Shown: positions 44,372-53,104, counted from the first letter of the stretch. The stretch is DNA of 64,000 nt from Segatella copri (GCF_015074785.1 NZ_CP042464.1:1612001-1676000), one strand, 5' to 3'. Made by a program: numbers and translations. The notes: generated from the sequence alone by a model not told the origin.

Positions 44372-46817
44372 ACTTCGCGCTTATTTTCTTTCCATTCTGG
44401 ATATAGATACCCCTAGATGGAACATTTTGTATTCTGCGGCCATTCAGGTCGTAAATGGCCTTAGGGACGGTATTCTCATCCAACGTTACAGAATGGATGC
44501 CGGTAGGCTCCAGATCCTCTACCACATTATCAAAGTATTTAATCCAGTTCTTGGTATACTGATGAGCATCATACTTCGCCTTGCTGCCCGGATAGAGATG
44601 CAGCGTGCGATACAACTTACTGCTCTTGCCAGCAAATACACACCAGCTTATCCAGTAAGGTGCCTCTTTATGACGCATATATACATCCTTCAATTCGAAG
44701 CAGGCATAGAATGTGTTGCGGCCGAACTCCTCTATCGTCTCAGGCAAATCAATCTCCTTCAGATTGGTTGCCCTGAAAGCATTGAAGCCTAACTCCCTGA
44801 CGCCGGCTGGCATCTTGAAATGCTCCAGATAAGTGTTGCTGTAGAATGCATAGCCAGGAACCATATCAGCCTTGTAACCTTCATAAGCCACCACCTTGGC
44901 ACCGCTCAGGTCGATGCTCTTGAAATAATGACTCGCCAGCTCATCAAAGTCGCGCTTGTCTATCTCGCCGTTCACCTTAATATTTCTGTATACTAAATAG
45001 TCTGGGGTTTCCTTGGCAAATGTTTCCTTCAGCTGTCCAGCCTTCTCCAGGTTGATTACCAACTCCTTCTCCTGATAGTCGCGATAAGTGTTCACCACGA
45101 GGTCATAAACCGGTTCAATACCTCTGAAATAATTCAGCTGGTCAGTACCCGTTTTAACATCATCTATCAGCTTTCCGTTCAATTCTGCGAAATACTTTGA
45201 GATGCCTTCATCTACGGTCAGATAATAATAGTACCATGAACCGATAACCGGCTTGCCATTATAGAAATGATTATACCTCGTTTCTGCTTGCTTGAATGTA
45301 GCCCCCTCGCCCATTTTCGTGTTTACCTCAAATGTACGAGGCTCATATCCGGTTGCCGGCAGACGCAATCTCTCGAAGCTCTGATCATACAGCTCTATAT
45401 ATTCCGAAGAGCCTTTTTCCTTTGCCACAATAGCCAGATAATCACCCGGTTCTGCATCTACTGTACTCACAAAATTGAAAGACAGAGACGGATAATACGA
45501 GCCACTGCTCAAATTATTAAAAGTCTGAGAACTGGATGATACGATTTCCCGCATCTCGCCCTTCGCATTCATCAGCGCTACGGCTACTTCTCCGGTATAC
45601 GGCTGGTCTCCCGTATTGCCGATTGGCGCACAGAAGATGACACCATTCTGCCCCTTCTTCACATCGGTGATATTCATATTCAACATCTTCAACCCACCTA
45701 CATTTGTCAAGAATCCCATGCCAGAGATTTTCTCCGTTCCATCGGATGGCTGCAGACCGATTACCGCCGTCTGTCCCAGGTTATATTTATCGCCCGTTGG
45801 CTTTCCTGCGCTTTCCGGATTCAGGGCTCCTATCTGGTAGAAGCCATTACAATAGCCGCCCCAGCCCCAGTTTACGCTGAAGCTTTCGTTCTTGTATCCG
45901 TCAATGATGAAGGAATGGCCGCCAGCCGAAGCATCGGAAGCGGAATAGAGAATCGGACGGTTGGCATCAATCTCGCCACGCAGTTTCGCATTCCATGCCT
46001 CAGCCTCCATATCATCTATTGACTCCAGATGCGTAAGCTTGCTGTAGCCGAAATACGTCTGCAGGGCAGATATCATATCACCGATATACGCACCGCTTCC
46101 GTTCTTAGCATACTGCATCTCCACAGCCACACCGAGGTCTGCCATCAGTCTTGCCACGCCGTCGAAAGCAGCATCGTTGGTGCCGTCATATTTAGCAGGC
46201 ATGCTTGCCCAGTCGTAGGTATGCTCGAAATTGGCTGAGAGGGTCTTGCCGTTCCAGGTATAAGAATGGCTTCCGGTGCCCTTGGCAGGATAGCCGTGGT
46301 GCTTCATTACGATGGCACCAGCCGTTGCCACACAGCCTGTTACATAGTTGTTTGGCGTATACTTATTGAATGGATTGCCCTGGTTCCATTTTGCGGTATT
46401 GAGCAGGTTTTCGCCTGTAAAACCGGCTCTCGTGGCAGTCTGGTTCGCTACATAGTTGTCGCCCAGCGCCGCAATCTGCCGCTCATAGCTCTTCAGCAGA
46501 TCCTTCAGTCCATCAGGCAGATTTTCTGCATCAAATGATCCCGTTGAGGTATAGCCCAAGACTGGCGTTACGGCATCATCACCAGCGATAATGACGAATC
46601 CGCCTGCGTCGTTATTAAATACATAGTAAGCATCAGAGCGCGATGCGGTAGTAGCCGCCCTGCTCTTCGCCCTTGCCTTCTGCGGCATCTGTTTTCCCCA
46701 GAAGCTGTAAGCCTGCTGCTGAGCCTGCCATTGTGTGATTCGCTTAGCTTGCAGAGAAGAGTATCCCAGCGCCAGCAACAATACCAATAGGAATTGAATG
46801 TGTAATAGTCGCTTCAT
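44370..46817 (-). CDS. Secreted C10 family cysteine peptidase with BspA-like repeats
   Basis: The 815-residue protein is the intact paralogue of the gene at 40822-44026. It has a signal peptide and the streptopain fold with C162 (VTGCVATAGAIVM), H301 (GGHSFIIDGY) and VNWGWGG. A central domain follows (FVSTVDAEPGDYLA). A leucine-rich BspA-type segment (about 610-770; GVRELGFNAFRATNLKEIDLP) is missing from the paralogue. The C-terminal tail is AIYDLNGRRIQ...GIYIQNGKK, typical of Prevotella exported proteins. It is likely a secreted or surface protease. Promoter: TTGC-N19-TATCTTTG at 46885-46915. Confidence 0.92.
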   Translation of the reverse strand: MKRLLHIQFLLVLLLALGYSSLQAKRITQWQAQQQAYSFWGKQMPQKARAKSRAATTASRSDAYYVFNNDAGGFVIIAGDDAVTPVLGYTSTGSFDAENLPDGLKDLLKSYERQIAALGDNYVANQTATRAGFTGENLLNTAKWNQGNPFNKYTPNNYVTGCVATAGAIVMKHHGYPAKGTGSHSYTWNGKTLSANFEHTYDWASMPAKYDGTNDAAFDGVARLMADLGVAVEMQYAKNGSGAYIGDMISALQTYFGYSKLTHLESIDDMEAEAWNAKLRGEIDANRPILYSASDASAGGHSFIIDGYKNESFSVNWGWGGYCNGFYQIGALNPESAGKPTGDKYNLGQTAVIGLQPSDGTEKISGMGFLTNVGGLKMLNMNITDVKKGQNGVIFCAPIGNTGDQPYTGEVAVALMNAKGEMREIVSSSSQTFNNLSSGSYYPSLSFNFVSTVDAEPGDYLAIVAKEKGSSEYIELYDQSFERLRLPATGYEPRTFEVNTKMGEGATFKQAETRYNHFYNGKPVIGSWYYYYLTVDEGISKYFAELNGKLIDDVKTGTDQLNYFRGIEPVYDLVVNTYRDYQEKELVINLEKAGQLKETFAKETPDYLVYRNIKVNGEIDKRDFDELASHYFKSIDLSGAKVVAYEGYKADMVPGYAFYSNTYLEHFKMPAGVRELGFNAFRATNLKEIDLPETIEEFGRNTFYACFELKDVYMRHKEAPYWISWCVFAGKSSKLYRTLHLYPGSKAKYDAHQYTKNWIKYFDNVVEDLEPTGIHSVTLDENTVPKAIYDLNGRRIQNVPSRGIYIQNGKKISAK

Positions 46818-46884
46818 AAGTTCTTATCTTTTTAAGGGTTATTATATAATATGTATAGTTCTTAGAAAATTCTTTGTTCTTTTG

Positions 46885-46915
46885 CAAAGATAATGTTTTT
46901 TTTAATACCACGCAA
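46885..46915 (-). promoter_or_regulatory. Promoter of the intact C10 gene
   Basis: TTGC (46912-46915), 19 bp and TATCTTTG (46885-46892) on the minus strand. Confidence 0.75.
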
Positions 46916-47092
46916 GTTTTACGCCCTCTTTTTTGCCCCGTTCTCCACTTTTTTACGCAATGACACCCCTTTTTACGCATTGAACGAAAAAAAAATCATC
47001 CAATTTTCGTTATTCCCCGATTTTTGCCTTATCTTTGCAAGTAAATTTGGCACGAAGCAATCCTTTTTACCAATAATATAAATTAGAAGAAA

Positions 47093-48862
47093 ATGAAGAT
47101 AAACAACAGTACGAAGAAAAGCCTGCTCGTCATCGCACTCGCGATGGCCAGCACTACTTACCAGACTCAGGCCGCCCCGATAGAACATATCGGCGACAGA
47201 TACATCATGCATATTCCAGAAATGGAACTCACAGGCGAAGAATCACTCCTCGATGTGCTCATGATGTGCCCGGAAGTCATCTCACTCGACGGCAACAACA
47301 TCATCGGCGGAGATCCATTCTCCAACCTCTACGGCAAGTTCGTCATCCGTATCGACAACCAGGAATACGGACTCGATTACGCCACCTTCCTCCACCATTT
47401 CAAGGCGCGCGAGATTGAAACCATCAAGGTGTGCCAGAACGCCGAAGTGATGAAGGGATGCAGCAGTCTGAAGAAAGTCATCGACATCACACTGCGCAAG
47501 AAGGAGAACGGAACTACCGGCAGATGGGGACTCTTCGGTGATACCTACGGCGGCGCAAAAGGCATCGTCAGCGTCATCAGCCAGCAGGATAAACTCCGTG
47601 TGCTCAGTCATGTAGAAGGCAACTTCCAGCGCACCTCCAGCAGCGATAAGGATGCCTACCAGGGCTTCTCAGGAACCACCGTGAACCACTACTCCCACGA
47701 GGGTGCCAAACTCAATCTGCTCTGGACGCCTACCGCGAAGGATGTGCTCGAAATAGATGCGATGCAGACCTACACCCGCAACCATTTCACCCACACCCCA
47801 GCCGATTACGTGCGCGCCTATCATCTGCAGGCCGACTATACCCGCACGCTCGCCGACAACGGCTCCAGCATCCTCTTTACCCTGGGTGCCGAGCATATCA
47901 GCGACAACGGCCGTACACAGGAAGAAACCCAGACTGCGCCCTACCAGAACCACTCTACCTACCCCTTCATGGTGGTAGAATACGCCACTCCGGTCATCAC
48001 CCCTGATCTCTGGATTACGGCAGGTTTCGAGGGCGGACTCTCCATCGAGAAGAACTGCATCGCCGATTACATCAACCATTCCAACTACCAGGATTTCTAC
48101 GCCCAGCTGGATTACAACATCGGCAAGTGGGGATTCATGGCAGGCGACCGCTTCCGCATCATCAACTTCCGTCCTAAGCAGATTGCGCCGGAAGAGCACT
48201 GGAAGCATACCACGCGCAACCATATCTACTCGGCGAGCGCCTATTACAGCTTCACGCCGGGTCATACCCTGCAGGCCACCTACTGCCGCCGCATCTTCAA
48301 TCCCGAGTTTGGCGATTTCGTTACCGCGGGCGATATGGAGGGCGCCTGGCAGCCGGTATACAGTGCCGATATCGGCAACAGCATGGCGAATGTGGTAGAG
48401 CTCAAGCATACCTACAGCCGCCCTGCCTTCGTGCTCAGCACCTCGGTAAAGAACATCCACCAGCACCAGCTCAGCACCATCCACGACAATACGCTCGGCA
48501 TCGGCTCCACCGCCTTCTGGCACAAGGGCATCCTTCGCCTCACAGCCGGTGTCAACTACTTCTGGCAGCGCAGCGAAACCCCTTCAGAGGAGGCTCAGCA
48601 GCGCAATGCAGAATACAACCATTTTGCCGTGTTCAAGTTGGCACCGCAGCTCACAATGGCCGATGGCTGGCGCTTTACGGGCAATCTCATCTGGTGCACC
48701 CGCCGCCGCAGCGATGCCTACACCCCGGCTAATCTCTATGCCGAGGTAGGGGTATACAAGAATCTGGGCAAGCACTGGACGCTCGAAGGCCGCTTCCACG
48801 ATATGGCGAGCCAGCACTTCGGCAACCGCGCTGCCACCATCGGCTGCACGTATTATTTTTAA
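47093..48862 (+). CDS. Outer-membrane beta-barrel protein (TonB-receptor family 41-like)
   Basis: The 589-residue protein has a signal peptide ending in TQAA. Residues about 40-130 resemble a TonB plug (SLLDVLMMCPEVISLDGNN; REIETIKVCQNAEVMKGC; KVIDITLRK). The rest is alternating barrel strands ending in the aromatic IGCTYYF, a typical outer-membrane C-terminus. It lacks the N-terminal CarboxypepD-like domain of full family-41 receptors. It precedes a NigD-like lipoprotein by 102 bp; the two may act together at the surface. Substrate is unknown. Confidence 0.8.
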   Translation: MKINNSTKKSLLVIALAMASTTYQTQAAPIEHIGDRYIMHIPEMELTGEESLLDVLMMCPEVISLDGNNIIGGDPFSNLYGKFVIRIDNQEYGLDYATFLHHFKAREIETIKVCQNAEVMKGCSSLKKVIDITLRKKENGTTGRWGLFGDTYGGAKGIVSVISQQDKLRVLSHVEGNFQRTSSSDKDAYQGFSGTTVNHYSHEGAKLNLLWTPTAKDVLEIDAMQTYTRNHFTHTPADYVRAYHLQADYTRTLADNGSSILFTLGAEHISDNGRTQEETQTAPYQNHSTYPFMVVEYATPVITPDLWITAGFEGGLSIEKNCIADYINHSNYQDFYAQLDYNIGKWGFMAGDRFRIINFRPKQIAPEEHWKHTTRNHIYSASAYYSFTPGHTLQATYCRRIFNPEFGDFVTAGDMEGAWQPVYSADIGNSMANVVELKHTYSRPAFVLSTSVKNIHQHQLSTIHDNTLGIGSTAFWHKGILRLTAGVNYFWQRSETPSEEAQQRNAEYNHFAVFKLAPQLTMADGWRFTGNLIWCTRRRSDAYTPANLYAEVGVYKNLGKHWTLEGRFHDMASQHFGNRAATIGCTYYF

Positions 48863-48906
48863 TTGAGCTTTTAACAATCTTTTTCTAAATCAGAAGCAAG
48901 ATTTCT

Positions 48907-48957
48907 GTTCCTTTCTTATTTTATTATCAGAAAGTGAAACAATAAAAAGAAAGGAAC
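48907..48957 (+). promoter_or_regulatory. Hairpin that sequesters the nigD ribosome-binding region
   Basis: GTTCCTTTCTT (48907-48917) pairs perfectly with AAGAAAGGAAC (48947-48957), which contains the purine-rich AAAGGA just before the ATG at 48965. It may control translation. Confidence 0.55.
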
Positions 48958-48964
48958 ATTATAT

Positions 48965-49717
48965 ATGAGAAAAATTGATTTCAAGAAGATCGGGCTGGCA
49001 GCGATGATGCTCCTGTCGGCCCTCACATTCCAGTCGTGCGATAACGATAACGATACCGATTGGGACCGCGTTTTCCCTAACGCACTGGTAACCGTGAAGA
49101 AGAGTGGCGATGCCTGCTATCTGCAGCTCGACGACAACACCACGCTGCTCGCCAAGAACCTGAAACCTACCATCTTTGACGGTAAGGAGGTTCGCGCCCT
49201 GGTCAACTACACGCAGACCTCGGAGAAGAGCGAGAAGTATAACCAGGTGATTCACGTCAACTGGATAGACAGCATCCTGACCAAGAAGCCAGTTCCTTCG
49301 CTCGGTTCTGATACCGAGAACCGCGAGAAGTATGGCGACGACATGGTCGACATCGTGCGCGACTGGGTAACGGTGGCAGAAGATGGCTATCTCACCCTCC
49401 GTTTCCGTGCTCTCTGGGGCGGTCAGAAGGTGCATTACATCAACCTCGTTACGGGTGTGAATCCAGAGAATCCTTACGAGGTAGAGCTGCGCCACAATGC
49501 CAATGGCGACCCTCAGAACTACTGGCGCGATGCCCTCGTAGCGTTCAATCTGAACGATGCCGTGCCTGATACCGAAGGCAAGACGGTGAAGCTTACCATC
49601 CGCTGGCGTTCCAGCCAGGGCTACAAGAAGGTAGATTTCGACTACTGTTCGCGCAAGCCTATCAGCAGCCCGAAGATGCTCGAAGGATACAGCCAGGCAG
49701 GAAGAGATATCCGATAA
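48965..49717 (+). CDS. NigD-like lipoprotein
   Basis: The 250-residue protein has a lipoprotein signal with the lipobox Cys in LTFQSCDND (C25). Its body matches NigD-like proteins, first seen in the nigrescin bacteriocin cluster of Prevotella nigrescens and now known widely in Bacteroidales (DDNTTLLAKNL; WVTVAEDGYLTLRFRALWGG). The function is unresolved. No bacteriocin genes lie nearby. It is probably co-transcribed with the barrel protein, and a strong terminator follows. Confidence 0.85.
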   Translation: MRKIDFKKIGLAAMMLLSALTFQSCDNDNDTDWDRVFPNALVTVKKSGDACYLQLDDNTTLLAKNLKPTIFDGKEVRALVNYTQTSEKSEKYNQVIHVNWIDSILTKKPVPSLGSDTENREKYGDDMVDIVRDWVTVAEDGYLTLRFRALWGGQKVHYINLVTGVNPENPYEVELRHNANGDPQNYWRDALVAFNLNDAVPDTEGKTVKLTIRWRSSQGYKKVDFDYCSRKPISSPKMLEGYSQAGRDIR

Positions 49718-49753
49718 ACGAAGAAAAAGCAGATAAAAGCAGATAAAGCAAAA

Positions 49754-49786
49754 GCCCCGATGCGTGATGCATCGGGGCTTTTTTTT
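49754..49786 (+). terminator. Intrinsic terminator after the NigD-like gene
   Basis: GCCCCGATGC (49754-49763) pairs with GCATCGGGGC (49769-49778) around GTGAT, followed by eight T residues. Confidence 0.95.
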
Positions 49787-49816
49787 ACTTTTTTACCTTT
49801 TTACTTTTTTACCTTT
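49786..49816 (+). repeat. (TTACTTT/TTACCTT) heptamer tract
   Basis: About four units of TTACYTT-type sequence run between the NigD terminator and the stop codon of the smalltalk gene. Confidence 0.7.
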
Positions 49817-49913
49817 AAAAGCTGCTGCAGCTTGTTATACCGAGGGTGGTAGCGATGGCTGTGAGAAATGAGATTGCAATTTGCAAAATTGTTTTCCAGG
49901 TACTTGCTTTCAT
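49815..49913 (-). CDS. Smalltalk protein (32 residues)
   Basis: The ATG at 49913 opens a 32-residue hydrophobic peptide beginning MKASTWKTILQIAISF and ending in GITSCSSF. It matches the small 'smalltalk' family that in Bacteroidetes lies directly after a HU-type DNA-binding gene, as it does here. It is probably one membrane-spanning helix. Function unknown. A GTTGAAT heptamer array separates it from the HU gene. Confidence 0.82.
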   Translation of the reverse strand: MKASTWKTILQIAISFLTAIATTLGITSCSSF

Positions 49914-49916
49914 AAT

Positions 49917-49950
49917 GTTGAATGTTGAATGTTGAATGTTGAATGTTGAC
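49917..49950 (+). repeat. (GTTGAAT) heptamer array
   Basis: Nearly five exact units lie between the smalltalk start codon and the HU stop codon. Confidence 0.95.
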
Positions 49951-49979
49951 TTGGTGGGGGTTGGCCTCAGGCGAGGGCT

Positions 49980-50555
49980 TTATTCAAGCCCGTCGCCGCC
50001 TTCCTGAGAGCCGCCGCCGGTAGTTCCGGAGCCGCCCTGGCTGGTACCGCCACCTTGTTCAGTGCCGCCTGAGGTACCACCAGAGGTGCCACCTGAGGTA
50101 CCGCCTGAAGTACCACCTGAGGTGCCACCCTCGTCGGTGCCAGTATAGCCGCCGTACTCCTGAATCTTGCACTTCTTGCGCAGCTCAGAGTTGCTCCAGC
50201 TTTTTGTGTTTCTCACAATCAGGTGTACACCCTCTACGCTGGCAGCCGTTACCTTCTCCTTGGTATCCTCCGCCTTCGAAGTCATACCGATAGAGAACAG
50301 ACCGAGGTCAGAGAGACGCACGCTCTTGCCGTCGAGAATCAACTCCTGCAGATGGTCGAGTGCATCCATCAGCACACCGTGGATAGTACCTCGGGAGTAA
50401 GGCGAACCGTGGTCAGAGATGTGGGATACGAATCCCTCGAAATCCACCTCGCGGTCGGTTACCGCAGTGGCATACCACTTTTTCTTACCAGCGTTCTCGC
50501 CGCTCTGTGGTGTACGCTGCAACTTACGATACTTCAATGTTCCTTTCTGTTCCAT
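49980..50555 (-). CDS. HU-family DNA-binding protein with Gly-rich tail
   Basis: Residues 1-130 match the Bacteroidetes HU-like (DNABII) family: GTLKYRKLQRTPQSGENAGK, FVSHISDHGSPYSRGTI, LGLFSIGMTSK. Residues about 140-191 are a low-complexity tail of GGTS tetrapeptides and Gly/Gln runs encoded by 12-bp repeats. The tail is likely flexible and length-variable. With smalltalk it forms a known Bacteroidales pair, often near a VirE/primase-like gene. No such gene is seen here. Confidence 0.9.
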   Translation of the reverse strand: MEQKGTLKYRKLQRTPQSGENAGKKKWYATAVTDREVDFEGFVSHISDHGSPYSRGTIHGVLMDALDHLQELILDGKSVRLSDLGLFSIGMTSKAEDTKEKVTAASVEGVHLIVRNTKSWSNSELRKKCKIQEYGGYTGTDEGGTSGGTSGGTSGGTSGGTSGGTEQGGGTSQGGSGTTGGGSQEGGDGLE

Positions 50556-50583
50556 GATCTTAAATTATTAAAGGGTTAATATA

Positions 50584-50613
50584 AATGTTGAATGTTGAGT
50601 GTTGAATGTTAAC
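50584..50613 (+). repeat. (GTTGAAT) heptamer array in the HU leader
   Basis: Three to four units (GTTGAAT, GTTGAGT, GTTGAAT, GTTAACT) lie about 30 nt upstream of the HU start codon. Confidence 0.8.
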
Positions 50614-50658
50614 TTGGTGGGGTGCGTTTTGTCGAGTGCATCCTTTCTTGAATCACGA

Positions 50659-50744
50659 TGCAAAGAAAGTGCAAACGAGAACAGAGCTAAGCTTGCTTAA
50701 GCTTTGTCGAGTGCAGCCTTTCTTCTAACGACAGTGCAAAGGTA
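50659..50744 (-). repeat. Palindromic promoter-associated element, copy D
   Basis: On the minus strand: TACCTTTGCA, then GGCTGCACTCG, a centre with TAAGC-AA-GCTTA, CTCGTTTGCA and a second -7-like TTTCTTTGCA. Part of the unit (ATGCACTCG) recurs just after it, at about 50632-50641. Confidence 0.8.
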
Positions 50745-50767
50745 CGGCAATTTTCTAATACTACCAA
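50737..50767 (-). promoter_or_regulatory. Promoter of the HU-like gene
   Basis: TTGG (50764-50767), 19 bp and TACCTTTG (50737-50744) on the minus strand; an exact consensus. The leader of about 180 nt contains the palindromic element and the heptamer array. Confidence 0.82.
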
Positions 50768-50955
50768 ATTTCACCCTGCAGAGTTATGTTAAACGGATTT
50801 AACACTTCGAACACATCCGGTTAATCTTGCCAACTCATAATTTATCGTGCGAGAAAACTATATTTTGTAAAAAGTTTCTCTATGCTTTCTTACTCCGAAA
50901 ACAGTAGGAAGCAAGAAATCCATCATCAACAACCGAACCCATTTCCACCTCCCAA

Positions 50956-51149
50956 GCGTGACAGTTGTGACAGTTGTGACAGTTTTCAGCGCCTACCCCC
51001 ACCTCCCTCTCTTTAGAGGTAACTTATTATATATATAAATATATATATAATAAGTTAAATATAATAATAACAATTTGAAAGCAGCCCGATTTCATATACC
51101 CCTCCCCTGAAAACTGTCACAACTGTCACAACTGTAACAACTGTAACGC
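50956..51149. repeat. Inverted arrays of 9-bp repeats around an AT-rich palindrome
   Basis: Three GTGACAGTT units (50958-50984) face four AACTGTMAC units (51112-51147), so the outer arms (50956-50989 and 51107-51149) are inverted repeats. Between them TAACTTATTATATATATA (51020-51037) and its exact reverse complement (51040-51057) form an 18-bp palindrome with a 2-nt centre. There is no gene in this 892-bp gap. The layout recalls iterons beside a melting region. Confidence 0.9.
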
Positions 51150-51314
51150 CTCTCTCAATCCTTCTCCTCTCCTTCTCCCTCCATCCTTTTTGTAAAGAAA
51201 AAAGGAATCACCCTACCCCCCTGGAGGTTATTAGGGAGATACGCTCATGCCCATAGGGGGTGCTGCTGAGTAGATACTTCATTTCATCCTTTAAAATCAG
51301 TTAAAAAATGGGTG

Positions 51315-51430
51315 TTCCCCCATAAAATGTGCAAAAACATGATAGGATTCCCTCATAAAATGTGTATATTTGCAGCGTTATTCCCTCATAAAATGTGGGA
51401 TAACAAGTGATTATTCCCTCATAAAATGTG
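51315..51430 (+). repeat. Four 17-bp repeats at exact 33-bp spacing
   Basis: TTCCCTCATAAAATGTG starts at 51348, 51381 and 51414, with a one-base variant at 51315. Spacers are 16 bp and unrelated. The last copy ends 17 bp before the ATPase ATG. The second spacer starts with a -7 box. The period equals 11 codons, and copies 2-4 share an open frame that encodes SLIKC repeatedly. Confidence 0.95.
51343..51372 (+). promoter_or_regulatory. Promoter of the AAA-DUF4143 gene, inside the 33-bp repeat array
   Basis: TAGG (51343-51346) and TATATTTG (51365-51372) with 18 bp between. Repeat 2 fills most of the spacer, so a protein bound to the repeats would overlap the promoter. Confidence 0.55.
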
Positions 51431-51447
51431 ATTTTAAGATACGGATT

Positions 51448-52755
51448 ATGGAAAGATTAGCTATCAATGAACTTCTGAAATGGAAGAATAAACAATATCG
51501 TAAACCTCTTATTATAGAGGGCGCCAGACAGGTGGGAAAGACTTGGCTGGTGAAGGAGTTTGCCCGCCAGAATTACAAGCAGCTGGCATATGTGAACTTT
51601 GAAGAGATGAAGATCCTGCAGAATCTATTTGAACAGGATTTCAGTATTCCTAGAATTCTTACAGCTATTGGGGCTGCAACGAATGTAACCTGCACAGAGG
51701 GCGAAACGCTGATATTCCTGGATGAGATTCAGGCTGCCCCTCATGCTGTTACTTCTCTCAAATATTTTGCAGAGAATGCGCCGGGCTATCATGTCATAGC
51801 TGCAGGTTCTCTTCTGGGTATCGAACTGCATCAGGGGGAATCTTTTCCTGTGGGTAAGGTGGAATTTCTCTCTCTGTATCCAATGAACTTTATCGAGTTC
51901 GTGATGGCTATGGGGGAGAAGAATCTGGCGCAGCTGCTTCAGACGAAGGATTGGAATATGATAACGATGTTTGCTCCCAAGTTTCAGGAACTCTTGAAGT
52001 ATTATTACTACGTGGGAGGCATGCCTGAAGCCGTATTGAGCTTTAGCCAGAATCGTGACTGGAAAGAGGTGAGAACCATACAGAAGGACATTCTGAACAG
52101 TTATCAGAGAGATATGTCGAAGCATGCTCCATCGGAGATTATTCCCCGTATTACTGATTTGTGGAAATCCTTGCCCGCCCAGTTGAGCAAGGAAAACAGG
52201 AAGTTTATCTATGGAGTGGTGCGCGAGGGGGCAAGAGCCCGGGAGTATGAGTTGGCCTTGCAGTGGCTGCTGGATGCCGGACTGATATATAAGGTATATA
52301 ATGTGAAGGCTCCCCGACTGCCGCTTGCCAGTTATGAAGACCGGGCGGCCTTCAAGATCTTTGTCCTGGATGTCGGGCTTCTAGGTGCGATGTCTAATCT
52401 CAAGGCTGCGACAATAGTGGCTGGCAACAGTATTTTTACCGAGTTTAAAGGGGCATTGACGGAGCAGTATGTTTTGCAGCAGCTCATTCTCAGGTATGAA
52501 CCGTATTATTATGCCAAAACCAACAGTACTCAGGAGATTGATTTTCTGCTCCAGGATGAGGAGGATGAGATTGTTCCGCTGGAGGTGAAAGCCGAGACGA
52601 ATGTCAAGGCAAAGAGCCTGCGCCAGTTTGTTGCAGACAACCAGTCAAAGAAGGCCTATCGCATCTCCATGAATGATTATCTGCAGGAAGATTGGGTTAC
52701 TAACGTACCGCTCTATGCGGTAAATGGTCTCGAATTTTATTCGATACAAAATTAA
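51448..52755 (+). CDS. AAA ATPase with DUF4143 domain
   Basis: The 435-residue protein has Walker A in GARQVGKTWLV (near residue 25), Walker B in LIFLDEIQ, and a C-terminal DUF4143 region ending in a nuclease-like EIDFLLQDEEDEIVPLEVKA (a PD-(D/E)XK-type pattern). The family (COG1373) is common on accessory islands, with no settled role. The frame is open from 51370, but MERLAINELLKWK at 51448 is the usual start. Upstream, the array of 33-bp-spaced repeats is probably its control region. Confidence 0.88.
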   Translation: MERLAINELLKWKNKQYRKPLIIEGARQVGKTWLVKEFARQNYKQLAYVNFEEMKILQNLFEQDFSIPRILTAIGAATNVTCTEGETLIFLDEIQAAPHAVTSLKYFAENAPGYHVIAAGSLLGIELHQGESFPVGKVEFLSLYPMNFIEFVMAMGEKNLAQLLQTKDWNMITMFAPKFQELLKYYYYVGGMPEAVLSFSQNRDWKEVRTIQKDILNSYQRDMSKHAPSEIIPRITDLWKSLPAQLSKENRKFIYGVVREGARAREYELALQWLLDAGLIYKVYNVKAPRLPLASYEDRAAFKIFVLDVGLLGAMSNLKAATIVAGNSIFTEFKGALTEQYVLQQLILRYEPYYYAKTNSTQEIDFLLQDEEDEIVPLEVKAETNVKAKSLRQFVADNQSKKAYRISMNDYLQEDWVTNVPLYAVNGLEFYSIQN

Positions 52756-52835
52756 TCTTTCTCACGAAAACACAAAAGAAATCCCCCAAAAACTTGCAGA
52801 AAAGAGAAATATTGCTTATTTTTGCATTATCTTTG
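52747..52835 (+). promoter_or_regulatory. Promoter cassette of the DUF3791/DUF3990 operon
   Basis: TTGC (52794-52797), 19 bp and TATTTTTG (52817-52824), with a second -7 box TATCTTTG (52828-52835). The surrounding sequence closely resembles the leaders at 56049-56140 and 58051-58140. Confidence 0.75.
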
Positions 52836-52852
52836 CAGGAAAGGACGAAAAT

Positions 52853-53104
52853 ATGAAACAAGAAAACAACAGAATACAATTACCCCTAGAAGAAATCAAG
52901 CTCGCATTCGCTGCTTCATGCGTTGAGGGAGCTGCAAGAAAGCTCGGGGTACCATATATTGAAATATACGAAAGAATGAGAAAGGTTGATTTAATCAACA
53001 AGTTCATTCTGCCCCACTACGATACGCTCCACACCGAAAGTCGAGAGTATCTTATAGAAGATATCATTGAGTGTCTAACTAATTGGGAGAAGAAAGACAG
53101 ATGA
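52853..53104 (+). CDS. DUF3791-like small protein
   Basis: The 83-residue helical protein matches DUF3791, whose C-terminus typically reads DTLHTESREYLIEDI as here. The frame is open from 52724, but the ATG at 52853 follows the promoter cassette. It overlaps the DUF3990 gene by ATGA (4 bp), which points to translational coupling. In other Bacteroidales and Firmicutes this family is commonly paired with DUF3990, which suggests an antitoxin-like partner role (inference). Confidence 0.75.
   Translation: MKQENNRIQLPLEEIKLAFAASCVEGAARKLGVPYIEIYERMRKVDLINKFILPHYDTLHTESREYLIEDIIECLTNWEKKDR

Noticed and set aside
51020..51057. AT palindrome as a transcription terminator
   Set aside because: The stem has almost no G or C and no T-run follows, so a cruciform or melting site is more plausible.
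51315..51430. Possible mini CRISPR array
   Set aside because: The repeats (17 bp) and spacers (16 bp) are too short, the spacing is exact, no cas genes are near, and a promoter box sits inside a spacer.
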